64,000 bases of DNA from Niabella agricola (lineage in GTDB: Bacteria > Bacteroidota > Bacteroidia > Chitinophagales > Chitinophagaceae). The notes below the pieces were generated by a model that made no database searches, was not told where the DNA came from, and worked only from the letters and a program-made list of their open reading frames with translations. Every line of letters starts with the position of its first letter. The stretch's first letter is position 1. Shown here in pieces: positions 1-7,972 of the stretch. The DNA is taken from positions 2,294,001 to 2,358,000 of the forward strand of contig NZ_JAJHIZ010000003.1 of assembly GCF_021538615.1 (NCBI RefSeq). The letters are read 5' to 3'. Both the position numbers and the translations under genes were made by a program.

Positions 1-305
1 TGGTAAGCATGATCCCAGCCATCGGTAAACTGATCAGCGAAAGAATAATCGCAAACCACACCATTGCGTACAAATTTAGCGCCCGTTTTCCGTTGAAAGC
101 CCATCTTTAACACGCACTCCAGCAATCCTGCTTCTTCCAGTGCTTCCATACAACGCGGCAGCAGGCTTTCTCCGATAACAAAGCGCGGAAATTTCATTTT
201 CTCCACTACCCGAACCTTATACCCCGCTTTATTTACAATGGCGCCGGCTACGGTTCCTGCGGGCCCCGCGCCAATTACCAGTACATCTGTTTGTTCCCTT
301 TGCAT
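1..305 (-). CDS. FAD-dependent oxidoreductase, halogenase/reductase-like (partial, C-terminus off the left edge)
   Basis: About 101 N-terminal residues are visible, read from ATG at 305. They begin with a Rossmann dinucleotide-binding motif (VLVIGAGPAGTVAG, residues 8-21), followed by an acidic strand end (VVEK), and then GESLLPR near residue 48. That combination is typical of flavin-dependent monooxygenase/halogenase and geranylgeranyl-reductase-like oxidoreductases. The gene is the last visible member of the minus-strand pigment cluster, so oxidative tailoring of a polyene or aryl group is a reasonable inference. The catalytic half is outside the window, so halogenase cannot be told from reductase. 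Confidence 0.8.
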   Translation of the reverse strand, partial: MQREQTDVLVIGAGPAGTVAGAIVNKAGYKVRVVEKMKFPRFVIGESLLPRCMEALEEAGLLECVLKMGFQRKTGAKFVRNGVVCDYSFADQFTDGWDHAY

Positions 306-367
306 ATTTTCAATTCTGATTTAAAGTTTCTGTTTTGTGATGACGGCTGTTCTTTCAAAAATCAAAG

Positions 368-1450
368 TTAGTCCTTCTTTTTACATTTCAATAAAGTGTG
401 ACTGAGCCCGATACCTTCAATTTGCTCCACGATCTCGAAGCCTGCTTTTTCAACGCATTTTTTAAATACCCGGGAGTCGTACATCTGGCTGTTACCGTTG
501 GCAATGGCCGTAAAATAAATTGATAATTGCTGGATGCAGAAGGCTGAGGTTTCAAACCGCTGGTTGTCCCAGAACGCTTCCAGGATGTAAATACTGCCAT
601 CAGCGTTCAATGCCGCGCCGCAACGTTTCATAATGGAAACGATCTCATCTTCGGAAAAGCAGTCCAGGAACTGGCTCATCCAAACCGCATCATATCCCGT
701 GGGAAAAACCACGGATTCATCCAGCACATTGGCCGGATAAAAATCAACACGGTCGCTCAGTCCCAGGTCTTCAATATTCTTTTTAGCCATGGCCGCTTGT
801 CCCGGAAGGTCTACAATGGTGATGGATACGTCTTTATCGAATTTAGTGGATGCCAATGCCCATTTTCCGGTGTTGCCGCCTATTTCCAACAGTTTTTTAA
901 TATGATTTTCCGGCTTATAAATATGTTTTAACACTGCCGGGAAGGCAATGTCTGAAAAGAAATGATCATATTCGAACCAGCTTTTTTGTTGCTGCGGATT
1001 CAACTGCGAAAGGCCCTCATAAACGGTAGACCAGTTACCCAGCTCCGGCAGCCCGGCAGGTTTACCGGTTTCAACAGCCTCTTCAAGATGGTACATTCCT
1101 TTATAGCAAATGTCCTGTACAAAATTCATGTTTACATTGGTAAGCGGATCGTGCAGGATAAAATAACCTGTTTTTGTTAACGCAAATTTCTCATCGGCTG
1201 TATATTTCACCAGGTGCATTCCCAAACCAGCCTCCAGCAGTACCCGTACGGCATATTCAGAAAGACCTACTTTTTCGCAAATATCATTCAACGCAATGCC
1301 TGCGCTCCGTGCCTCTTCTATTACTCTAAGAATCTGCTTATCTCTTAACACACGCGCCACCTGGAATACGATCGGGCCATGGGCAATGATCTGTGCCATA
1401 TGCTTTGCGTCCATCGCTGAATAATGTTCTCCTTTGTAGAAATCTATCAT
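368..1450 (-). CDS. SAM-dependent methyltransferase of the pigment cluster
   Basis: 360 aa. The N-terminal 110 residues look like the winged-helix dimerisation domain of O-methyltransferases (ALTKTGYFI at about 90-98). The C-terminal half is a class I Rossmann methyltransferase: motif I LEIGGNTG at 188-195, an acidic residue at the next strand (ITIVDLPG), and a later YDAVWMSQFLD segment. It lies 62 bp upstream of the FAD oxidoreductase on the same strand. Genes of this type occur in flexirubin and aryl polyene clusters, where they are thought to methylate the aryl head group; the substrate here is inferred. Start at 1450 follows the first Met and has no competing upstream ATG. Confidence 0.85.
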   Translation of the reverse strand: MIDFYKGEHYSAMDAKHMAQIIAHGPIVFQVARVLRDKQILRVIEEARSAGIALNDICEKVGLSEYAVRVLLEAGLGMHLVKYTADEKFALTKTGYFILHDPLTNVNMNFVQDICYKGMYHLEEAVETGKPAGLPELGNWSTVYEGLSQLNPQQQKSWFEYDHFFSDIAFPAVLKHIYKPENHIKKLLEIGGNTGKWALASTKFDKDVSITIVDLPGQAAMAKKNIEDLGLSDRVDFYPANVLDESVVFPTGYDAVWMSQFLDCFSEDEIVSIMKRCGAALNADGSIYILEAFWDNQRFETSAFCIQQLSIYFTAIANGNSQMYDSRVFKKCVEKAGFEIVEQIEGIGLSHTLLKCKKKD

Positions 1451-1511
1451 TATTTATATTTAAAAGTTTGAATGTTTAAAAGTTCCGGCATTACAGTGCT
1501 CCAGCCCATCT

Positions 1512-1916
1512 TTAACCGCCCGTTCTGCCTTTAAATTTAGAGCCCCTAATTGCCGATTGATTCAGGTAAGAAATGAAGTTTGATATCCCGGCAGATAATT
1601 TATTGTATTGATTATACGCTTCAATCTGTTCCCCTTCTGCTATATATTCCTGGTCCAATGCCCTATATAGTTGGGATTTTACCTCACCACAAGAGCCCTT
1701 TGCAAAACTCAGGAAATTTACAAATTCCAATCGGGAACCTTTCTCAAAGCCTTCTGCAATGTTGTCCATTGCAGAACCTGAAGCGCCTCTTATCTGATCT
1801 TTTAATTTATAGTCTTTTGAAAAAGATTCTCTCAATGTAAAACTATAAATCATCTTTGACAACTCCCTCGCCAGTTTCCATATTTCAAGATCTTCAAACC
1901 TGCTTACGGTGCCCAT
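1512..1916 (-). CDS. Four-helix-bundle protein (23S rRNA intervening-sequence protein family)
   Basis: 134 aa, with the family signature FEDLEIWKLARELS near the N-terminus and the conserved middle QIRGASGSAMDNIAEGFEKGS, then FLSFAKGSCGEVKSQLYRAL. The family forms four-helix bundles and was first found within 23S rRNA intervening sequences; most copies are stand-alone genes of unknown function. Here it sits inside the pigment operon, between the methyltransferase and a ketosynthase. The flanks carry AT-rich TTTAAAAGTT-like strings on both sides (1461-1484 and 1920-1930), which fits insertion of a small mobile cassette. It is probably not part of the biosynthetic pathway. Confidence 0.9.
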   Translation of the reverse strand: MGTVSRFEDLEIWKLARELSKMIYSFTLRESFSKDYKLKDQIRGASGSAMDNIAEGFEKGSRLEFVNFLSFAKGSCGEVKSQLYRALDQEYIAEGEQIEAYNQYNKLSAGISNFISYLNQSAIRGSKFKGRTGG

Positions 1917-1928
1917 AACGTTAAACTT

Positions 1929-3068
1929 TTAACCCTTTACGCTTTTAACCACTACGATTGCTGCATTACATCCTCCGAACCCGGATGCGGTTTTTAAGAA
2001 CGCTTTTGCCGGCGTTTTAGTGAGTGCACTGCAAACGTGAATGGGTGCTGCTGTACCTGGTGTTTCAAATCCCATGGTAGGAATGATGATCTGTTGCTTC
2101 AGCGATTCGATACCGATAACGGTTTCAAGCAACCCCGCGGCACCCAGGGTATGCCCGTAATAGCCTTTCATACTATTTACGGGAACGGATTGCAACCCGG
2201 CCAGGGTGATGGCCCGGCTTTCCATGTCGTCGTTATAAATGGTAGCCGTTCCGTGCGCGGAGATAAAGTCAATGGCCTCAGCATCGACTGCTGCTTCTTT
2301 CATGGCACGACCAATCGCCATATACAGTTCTGCCCCCGTCCGGGAAGGACCGGAAATATGGTTAGCATCATTGCTAACGCCGCCCCCGCTGATGGTGATC
2401 CGGTCTGCTTCAGCAGAAGGCACTGTAGAAAGAACCACTGAAGCAGCAGCTTCTCCCAGGTTGATTCCGTTGCGATTGGCGTCAAATGGTTTGCAAAGCA
2501 CTTCGCTTACCGCATGAAAGGATTGAAATCCCGAAAGGATAAACCGGGTGATCAGATCTGCCCCGGCAACCACAACTGTTTTGTATTTACCGGTTTCCAG
2601 TATCCGCCTGGCGGTAATGATGGCCAGGGTGCCGGAGATGCAAGCATGGGATACAATCAGCGGGGTATGCTTAAAACCAAAATATTCTGAAATTTTCCGG
2701 GCAGATACTGTTAGCCCTACTGCTTCTTTTAGTTCGCGGGTAACGGGTTGCCCTTCCAGTAAACCAATATTACCCTTGGTTGTGGAGAGGATCCAGGTCG
2801 TGTCCGGATCGGCCGGGTCTATTTTTGCCTGTCGGATCACATCTGCCATAGAGGCTGCTGTAAGCGCTTCAAAAGGGGTGAATGAAGCCGGGGTGTTCTT
2901 AAAAAAAGCCGGATCCATCAGCGCAGCACAAAACGGTACCGGGCTTCTGGAAACATCGTTATGGATGGCTACTGCTGTGTTCCCGGCGCATAGCGCTTCG
3001 AAGTTTTCTTTTGCCGTGTTTCCCAGCGGGGAAACAATATTCTGAGCTAAAACAAACACCTTCTTCAT
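1929..3068 (-). CDS. Beta-ketoacyl-ACP synthase (KAS I/II type), pigment cluster
   Basis: 379 aa from ATG 3068; an in-frame ATG at 3098 would overlap the thioesterase upstream, and family alignment starts at MKKVFVLAQN. A condensing enzyme with an intact triad: Cys at about 143 (SHACISGT), His at about 272 (SAHGTAT) and His at about 306 (GHTLGAAG). The nucleophilic Cys means it is not an inactive chain-length factor. The N-terminus is diverged from FabF (AQNIVSPLGN). It starts 5 bp after the thioesterase stop, so the two are probably co-translated. Expected role: chain extension of an aryl polyene acyl chain on ACP. Confidence 0.88.
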   Translation of the reverse strand: MKKVFVLAQNIVSPLGNTAKENFEALCAGNTAVAIHNDVSRSPVPFCAALMDPAFFKNTPASFTPFEALTAASMADVIRQAKIDPADPDTTWILSTTKGNIGLLEGQPVTRELKEAVGLTVSARKISEYFGFKHTPLIVSHACISGTLAIITARRILETGKYKTVVVAGADLITRFILSGFQSFHAVSEVLCKPFDANRNGINLGEAAASVVLSTVPSAEADRITISGGGVSNDANHISGPSRTGAELYMAIGRAMKEAAVDAEAIDFISAHGTATIYNDDMESRAITLAGLQSVPVNSMKGYYGHTLGAAGLLETVIGIESLKQQIIIPTMGFETPGTAAPIHVCSALTKTPAKAFLKTASGFGGCNAAIVVVKSVKG

Positions 3069-3073
3069 TCCCT

Positions 3074-3493
3074 TTACATCACAAATTTTTGTTTCCACTC
3101 CTGAAAGAACGGAGGATTGTTCAACAAAAGGGTTTGCGTATCCTTATCCAGGAACACCTGCGTGGTTCTGCCCGTAGCCACCAGCGAGCGGTCGGATGCT
3201 TTGTATAAATTAAACCGGAAGTTGATCTTGGCAGCTTCGCAAGGTTCATAGATCGTTTCAACCAATACGCTGTCGCCGAATTTCAGCGATTTCTTGTAAT
3301 TGCATTCTGCGTGAACAATGGGTACTACTACATTTTCCTTAAAAAAATCAAGATACCCGATGCCGTATTTTTTCCCGAAAGCTTCCCTGCCGTCTTCAAA
3401 ATAGCGGATGTAATGGCCGTGCCAGACAATACCCAGGGGATCTGCCTCGTTAAAACGGATGAGGACCTCAGTTGTATCTTTCAGTTCCTTCAT
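3074..3493 (-). CDS. Hotdog-fold acyl-CoA/ACP thioesterase (YbgC/4HBT-like)
   Basis: 139 aa. The signature NEADPLGIVWHGHYIRYFED lies near the N-terminus; in 4HBT/YbgC enzymes the Asp of this region is catalytic. ATG at 3493 overlaps the stop of the upstream secreted-protein gene in an ATGA arrangement, which favours this start over 3508. It probably hydrolyses or transfers acyl thioesters for the pigment pathway. Similar genes are regular members of aryl polyene clusters. The chain it acts on cannot be read from sequence. Confidence 0.85.
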   Translation of the reverse strand: MKELKDTTEVLIRFNEADPLGIVWHGHYIRYFEDGREAFGKKYGIGYLDFFKENVVVPIVHAECNYKKSLKFGDSVLVETIYEPCEAAKINFRFNLYKASDRSLVATGRTTQVFLDKDTQTLLLNNPPFFQEWKQKFVM

Positions 3494-4137
3494 GATTTCG
3501 ATTTCCACGCGGCGTATTTACTGTTTTTAATATGATCGATCACTTTTTTGAACCCGGTGGCCCAATAATTCCGGAAGCTGAAGCCCATGCCCACTGCGCC
3601 TTCTACGCGTTCTGTCAGCAGTATCTTCTTTGACCGGATATCGAACAGGGTTACCCAAACCGATAGTTCTTTCTTGGGTTTATTCATACCGTCGACCACA
3701 AATAAAAGCCCGGTACCTTTTTTATCACCTGTATTAAATCCTTTAACCAGGGTGATAATATCACTTTCCTTTAAAAGATTGTAATCTTCGGAGCTGGATG
3801 AAAGCAAGGTTTCCGGATCCCGTTTTTGGTTCCGCTTGGAAACAAAGCTCAGATCGCTGTTGAGTTCATCCTTGCGGAAGGCACCGGCAATATCATACTT
3901 TTTAGATTCGTTCAGCATCAGATCGTTAATGCCGTCAAACTGGCGGGCCACAATATCATCGGCCTTTGCAGCGGCATCACCGATGAGTTTTGCCTTTGTA
4001 AAATCAATGCCAAAATAATAGATTGGAATATCGCTGTTTGTCAATACCTCGTTCAGGGTTTGAGCCTGGCTGCGCAAGCCGGTAATTGCTGTTAATACAA
4101 AAAGAAGAAACATTATTTTGGTAGAGCTCTTTTTCAT
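3490..4137 (-). CDS. Secreted protein of unknown function, pigment-cluster member
   Basis: 215 aa with a signal peptide (KKSSTKIMFLLFVLTAITG, cleavage after SQAQ at about 26). No enzyme motif is recognised. The body contains VWVTLFDIRSKKILLTERVEG and ends with FKKVIDHIKNS, suggesting a mixed alpha/beta periplasmic domain. It overlaps the thioesterase by 4 bp (ATGA) and lies 28 bp after the dehydratase, so it belongs to the operon. Comparable secreted genes of unknown role occur in flexirubin clusters; a part in moving or anchoring the lipid product at the envelope is a guess. Confidence 0.75.
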   Translation of the reverse strand: MKKSSTKIMFLLFVLTAITGLRSQAQTLNEVLTNSDIPIYYFGIDFTKAKLIGDAAAKADDIVARQFDGINDLMLNESKKYDIAGAFRKDELNSDLSFVSKRNQKRDPETLLSSSSEDYNLLKESDIITLVKGFNTGDKKGTGLLFVVDGMNKPKKELSVWVTLFDIRSKKILLTERVEGAVGMGFSFRNYWATGFKKVIDHIKNSKYAAWKSKS

Positions 4138-4165
4138 AATCTGTTTTTTTAATTATTGGTTGATT

Positions 4166-4582
4166 TTATCCGGCAACAAATATGCGCATTTCACAGGAAG
4201 CAATCACATCCCCATTTATGGCGATGCTGCCCTCTACAATCGTTGCATTGAATACCTGGTTCTGAATCCGGATGGAAGTTTCCAATACTTCCCCGATAGC
4301 GGGCAGGCGGGCTATTTTTAACTGCTGTATGGCACCAATAAAGCCCACCGGAACCGGTTTGTTTTCCTGTTTACAGATATAACCGATCCGCGCGGCGGCG
4401 GTTTGAGCAATATTCTCCACCAGGCCGGGCTCTTTTAAAAGCCCGCCCGCTACCAGAATATTGTCTTCGGTTACCGTAAACCTGGTTTCTGCGCCACTAT
4501 CGTCCGAACGCTCCAGCGTTTGTATCATTACAAAGGGCGGCCGCTGCGGAATATAGGGCAAAATGTCACTGGCGATACTCAT
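4166..4582 (-). CDS. 3-hydroxyacyl-ACP dehydratase-like hotdog protein
   Basis: 138 aa from ATG 4582, the start that places PYIPQRPPFVMIQ close to the N-terminus as in the FabZ/ApeP family; an upstream in-frame ATG at 4648 adds an unrelated Arg/Trp-containing extension. The central helix GLVENIAQTAAARIGY keeps the glutamate used by dehydratases. The usual His of the H-F-P-G loop is not evident: the equivalent stretch reads NILVAGGLLKEPG, and PHRPP appears as PQRPP. It may use another residue or have a non-catalytic role. The product would be the trans double bond that builds the polyene. Confidence 0.75.
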   Translation of the reverse strand: MSIASDILPYIPQRPPFVMIQTLERSDDSGAETRFTVTEDNILVAGGLLKEPGLVENIAQTAAARIGYICKQENKPVPVGFIGAIQQLKIARLPAIGEVLETSIRIQNQVFNATIVEGSIAINGDVIASCEMRIFVAG

Positions 4583-4646
4583 ACTCAAATAAACAGTTGG
4601 CATTTTCCAAGGCCAACGCGCTAAAATTACAGAAACTTTGGTTTGC

Positions 4647-4667
4647 ACCGGGAGTTTTTCTCCCGGT
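4647..4667. other. Perfect hairpin in the acyltransferase-dehydratase gap
   Basis: ACCGGGAG (4647-4654) and CTCCCGGT (4660-4667) form an 8-bp perfect stem with a TTTTT loop. It lies in the 154-bp gap between two operon genes. No T-run follows on the minus strand, so a processing site or weak attenuator is more likely than a strong terminator. Confidence 0.5.
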
Positions 4668-4736
4668 TGTTATTTGTACCGGATCAATCGTCATTCTGGT
4701 TTCATGAAAGGGTGTGGGCTTAGAAGCACCCGTTGT

Positions 4737-5627
4737 TTATAAGCGATTTTCATCCCAAAACGGATAATAATTGTACCACTGATCGGGGTAGCGTTGTACT
4801 TTTTCAGTCATTTGCCTGATAAAATCAGCAAGGATCGCTTCCGGGGCCGCTTTTTCGGAATGATTGTGGTATACCATGCCCGGAGTGGCAAAAAAATGAT
4901 AGTGCCTGGATGACTCTTTTAATGCAAACACAAAAGAAACCGGTACCGGTAGTTTGGCCGCAAGGGTAAAGGGCCCTGCAGGGAACCGGGCCGGGGCGCC
5001 GAGGAAGGAAGCGGTCAGGGTTTTGTTTCCCTCTAAAAACCGGTCGGAATGCATGCAAACCAATTCGTTATTGTTCAACGCCTCCATGATTTCGTAAATA
5101 TGCGAGATATTATCCCGGATGATGATGATTCGGGCATTCCGTTCTCCGGTAACCCCATCGAGGTATTCCTTTATCTGCTGGTGCTCGCCGTCATACATGA
5201 CAATATTAATCCGGGTATTCAGCCGTTTGAGCAAATGGCCCGCAATTTCCCAGTTGCCGATATGAGCACTCAGCAACAGACCGCCTTTCCCGGCTGTTAC
5301 CATTGCACGCAGGTGCGCTTCTCCGTCAAAATCAAAAGAGAACCGGTTCCGGATGCCACTCATCATTACAATACGGTCGATGAGGGCCTGTCCAAACCAG
5401 TAATAATTCCGGTAGCGCAGCCGTACCGCTTTAAATCCGGCATACCCCAGCCGTTGGTTCAGGTAATATTTTATGGCCCGGTTGGACACGGTACTGCATA
5501 AAAAATAATAAAAGGCCACAAACCGCAACAGAAAATAAGCCGGTGTCGTGCCTCCTGCTTTCAGCAGGCCGATAAAGATGCTATAACCCAGTTTTGTACC
5601 CTTGGAGCTTCCGTCCCAGTTTGCCAT
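4737..5627 (-). CDS. LpxL/HtrB-like lysophospholipid acyltransferase
   Basis: 296 aa. The acyltransferase catalytic block SAHIGNWEIAG has His at about 122, with the Glu four residues on, as in the HX4D/E motif of lipid A late acyltransferases. Hydrophobic residues 28-46 form a membrane anchor. In aryl polyene and flexirubin clusters such an enzyme is thought to attach the polyene acyl chain to a lipid or resorcinol acceptor. The acceptor is inferred from context only. A TATATTTG -7 box lies 20 bp upstream. Confidence 0.85.
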   Translation of the reverse strand: MANWDGSSKGTKLGYSIFIGLLKAGGTTPAYFLLRFVAFYYFLCSTVSNRAIKYYLNQRLGYAGFKAVRLRYRNYYWFGQALIDRIVMMSGIRNRFSFDFDGEAHLRAMVTAGKGGLLLSAHIGNWEIAGHLLKRLNTRINIVMYDGEHQQIKEYLDGVTGERNARIIIIRDNISHIYEIMEALNNNELVCMHSDRFLEGNKTLTASFLGAPARFPAGPFTLAAKLPVPVSFVFALKESSRHYHFFATPGMVYHNHSEKAAPEAILADFIRQMTEKVQRYPDQWYNYYPFWDENRL

Positions 5628-5646
5628 TGAATTTCCTTAAAATACC

Positions 5647-5654
5647 CAAATATA
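5647..5654 (-). promoter_or_regulatory. Candidate -7 box (TATATTTG) upstream of the acyltransferase gene
   Basis: The minus-strand octamer TATATTTG matches the Bacteroidota -7 consensus TAnnTTTG exactly and lies 20 bp before the ATG at 5627. No TTG is found at the -33 distance, so this could be a weak internal promoter of the pigment operon. Confidence 0.35.
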
Positions 5655-5820
5655 GGAAGCCTGTCAGAATGCAGTTGTTCTTTTCTTATTGCCCTCTTGG
5701 GAAACAGGGAGACTCGGGAGACATGGGGTTGCTGATTCTTACGCGATGTGCAGCACCAGTCGCCCCATACTTAAAAACCGGGCCGCTACCTCCTGCACAG
5801 GTGCACAAGCGAGCGTGGCA

Positions 5821-5837
5821 ACAAAGCCGGGCTTTGT
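5821..5837. repeat. Short perfect inverted repeat in the ACP-acyltransferase spacer
   Basis: ACAAAGCC and GGCTTTGT flank a single G in the 242-bp spacer between the acyltransferase and ACP genes. It can fold as a 7-bp stem with a CGG loop. No T-run follows on either strand. The rest of the spacer shows nothing I can name. Confidence 0.4.
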
Positions 5838-5869
5838 ACTTCAGCCGACCCAAAAAATAAAACGAGGCA

Positions 5870-6130
5870 TCAGGCCGCCTCTTTTTTCTGGATCTGTGCG
5901 TGTATATAGTTGTAAAAGTCGTTGAAGGTCACCAACGGCAGGAAATCGCCGGGTTGCACCTTAAAATGAAAGTTGCTTTCCAGGGCCACCACCAGGTCGA
6001 TATAATCCAGGCTGTCCAGGTCCAATACTTCCTTGAGATTTGCCTCCGGCTTTATCAGATCTGCATCGGCCTCAAATTCATCTACCAAAAATGCATTGGT
6101 CGTATCTATTATTTTCTCCATGCTTAGCAT
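5870..6130 (-). CDS. Acyl carrier protein of the pigment cluster
   Basis: 86 aa, acidic, with the phosphopantetheine attachment motif LDLDSLDYIDL (Ser at about 40). The start could also be the second Met at 6121. It is the dedicated carrier for the growing acyl chain, working with the two ketosynthases and the dehydratase of the same operon. It lies 9 bp downstream of the second ketosynthase stop, consistent with tight coupling. The C-terminus ends in a lysine-rich tail (QIQKKEAA). Confidence 0.93.
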   Translation of the reverse strand: MLSMEKIIDTTNAFLVDEFEADADLIKPEANLKEVLDLDSLDYIDLVVALESNFHFKVQPGDFLPLVTFNDFYNYIHAQIQKKEAA

Positions 6131-6139
6131 TAGCTCAAA

Positions 6140-7357
6140 TTACCACTTTTTTACAATGAGGGTAGAGTTGGTTCCTCCAAACCCAAATGAATTGGACAAA
6201 AATACATCTATATTTTTATTCGTTGTATTTTTTACAATATTTAGCGCTGAGGTATCAGTATCGGGGGTTTCAAAATTGATATTGGGGGCCATAAATCCGT
6301 GCTCCATCATAATGCTGGAATACACGATCTCACTGGCGCCCGCCATCCAGCATTCGTGTCCGGTCATTGATTTTGTGGAACTTACGGGTGTATTGCAGCC
6401 CTGGAATACTTCTGCAATGGCTTTGGCCTCGCTGGCATCCCCTGCCGGTGTACTGGTGGCGTGCGCGTTGATATAGTCGATCATACCAGGCGCTATCCCG
6501 GCATCATTCAGAGCCATCCGTAGTGATTTGGCCGGTCCGGCCACGGTGGGATTGGAAATATGCTCCCCATTGGATGAAAATCCATAGCCGATGACTTCTC
6601 CCAGGACATGAGCACCTCTTTTTTGGGCCGACTCCAGGCTTTCCAGGATTACCGTAGCAGCCCCGCCACTGGGGATAAGCCCATCGCGGTCTTTGTCGAA
6701 TGGACGAGACGCCTTCTCCGGTGCATCTTCCCGTACCGAAAAAGCGCCGAGGGCATCGAAAGTACCCATCGACAGGTGATTGATCTCCTGCGCGCCGCCG
6801 GCAACTACACAATCCTGCAAGCCCATTTTTATAAGGATATACGCCAGGCCAATCGCATGTGAGCCACTGGCGCAGGCCGCGCTTACGGTTAAGTTGATGC
6901 CTTTTAATTTAAAGATGGTGGCCAGGTTCATGGTTACGGTAGAGTTCAGGGTTTGAAAAACCGCCGCCGACCCTACCAGCATGGTGTCTTTTTTTTCGCG
7001 GATCAGGTCTGTAGATTCGATCACCGCTTTTGCGGAACTGTCGTTGCCGTAAAGAATGCCCGGCTCCAGCCGTGCCAGGTCCTCTTCAGAAAGACCCGCC
7101 TCCTGAAGGGCCTCGATGGTTGCCATATAGGCATACTCCCCTTCTTCCGGAAGCATGATCCGGGAGCGCCGGTCCAGCAATCCTTTTAACGAAGGACGCT
7201 CAACGAAACCCGTAAGCGCAGACCGGTATCCAAATGCTTTACGAACGGGATCGAATATGATCCCCGATTTTCCCTCATACAGGGAATCTTTTACTTCCGC
7301 AAGGTTTTTGCCAATGCAGGAATAAATACCACGACCTGTGATCACCACTCTGTTCAT
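6140..7357 (-). CDS. Beta-ketoacyl-ACP synthase II (FabF-like), first visible gene of the pigment operon
   Basis: 405 aa from ATG 7357 (MNRVVITGRG aligns with FabF; an ATG at 7384 adds nine unrelated residues). Catalytic Cys at about 162 (SAACASGSHAIG), His at about 299 (NAHATSTPAGD) and His at about 334 (SMTGHECWMAGASE) are all present. It is therefore a second active-looking elongating ketosynthase rather than a chain-length factor. It leads a minus-strand run of nine genes down to the left edge. A TAAATTTG box with a following C lies 6 bp upstream and is the best promoter candidate for the operon. Confidence 0.92.
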   Translation of the reverse strand: MNRVVITGRGIYSCIGKNLAEVKDSLYEGKSGIIFDPVRKAFGYRSALTGFVERPSLKGLLDRRSRIMLPEEGEYAYMATIEALQEAGLSEEDLARLEPGILYGNDSSAKAVIESTDLIREKKDTMLVGSAAVFQTLNSTVTMNLATIFKLKGINLTVSAACASGSHAIGLAYILIKMGLQDCVVAGGAQEINHLSMGTFDALGAFSVREDAPEKASRPFDKDRDGLIPSGGAATVILESLESAQKRGAHVLGEVIGYGFSSNGEHISNPTVAGPAKSLRMALNDAGIAPGMIDYINAHATSTPAGDASEAKAIAEVFQGCNTPVSSTKSMTGHECWMAGASEIVYSSIMMEHGFMAPNINFETPDTDTSALNIVKNTTNKNIDVFLSNSFGFGGTNSTLIVKKW

Positions 7358-7362
7358 TCGTG

Positions 7363-7370
7363 CAAATTTA
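7363..7370 (-). promoter_or_regulatory. Candidate -7 box (TAAATTTG) for the pigment operon
   Basis: On the minus strand TAAATTTGC matches the TAnnTTTGc consensus of Bacteroidota sigma-ABfr promoters. It sits just before ATG 7357, implying a very short leader. No clear -33 TTG is seen. Confidence 0.45.
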
Positions 7371-7456
7371 ACAGGAAAACACATTCATGCCGGTCACTAA
7401 AAAGGGTTACACCCAAACAGGCGAACCCTCTCTTTGATCGCATATGAATCCGTACA

Positions 7457-7972
7457 TTATTTTACAGTAAAGCCAGCCTCATGATCGCCCCATAAAAGCG
7501 AAACCTGGCCGTTATCACTGATGGTATAGGTTAATGCCTCTGCAAATTTTGCCGGCTTTTTGCTCTTTACTGTAACCCGGAGGGCATCGTCGGCCTCGCT
7601 GTACTCCGTACCCCACTGATCCCATTTTTTGCTGAAGATAAAGGTCCAGTCGCCATTGCCGGTTAACACATGCAACCCGTATTTTCCAGCTGGCAGCTGT
7701 TTTCCGTTAATGGTAGCGTCCTTGCTTAATTCAAAAAGCGTGGTTTTGTTAGCGCCTGCGCGCCATACTTTTCCGTCCATAGGTTCTACATCCTTTCCAA
7801 CGGTTCGTCCTTTTACTGACGGCTGACTGTAATTGATAGAAACAGTTACACCCGATTTAATCGTCTTTGAAACAGCCGCAGGCGGACTGGCGGGTTTTTT
7901 CTTTTCACCGTTCTGGGCAGATACTCCGATCACGAGGCAGATACCTGCCAAAAAAAATAATAGTTTTTTCAT
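7457..7972 (-). CDS. DUF2911 secreted protein
   Basis: 171 aa with a signal peptide (KKLLFFLAGICLVIGVSAQ, cleavage near residue 19). The mature part shows the DUF2911 pattern: VSINYSQPSVKGRTVG, VWRAGANKTTLFELSKDATING, LPAGKYGLHVL and WDQWGTEYSEADDALRV. The family is common in Bacteroidota envelopes and has no known biochemical role. It lies 99 bp upstream of the pigment operon on the same strand, but that gap contains a promoter candidate, so cotranscription is doubtful. Confidence 0.9.
   Translation of the reverse strand: MKKLLFFLAGICLVIGVSAQNGEKKKPASPPAAVSKTIKSGVTVSINYSQPSVKGRTVGKDVEPMDGKVWRAGANKTTLFELSKDATINGKQLPAGKYGLHVLTGNGDWTFIFSKKWDQWGTEYSEADDALRVTVKSKKPAKFAEALTYTISDNGQVSLLWGDHEAGFTVK

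Noticed and set aside
1929..3068. Chain-length factor (inactive ketosynthase)
   Set aside because: The active-site Cys in SHACISGT is present together with both His.
3490..4137. LolA-like lipoprotein carrier in the pigment cluster
   Set aside because: LolA-type proteins occur in such clusters, but the sequence shows no LolA motif that I can recognise, so it is left as an unknown secreted protein.
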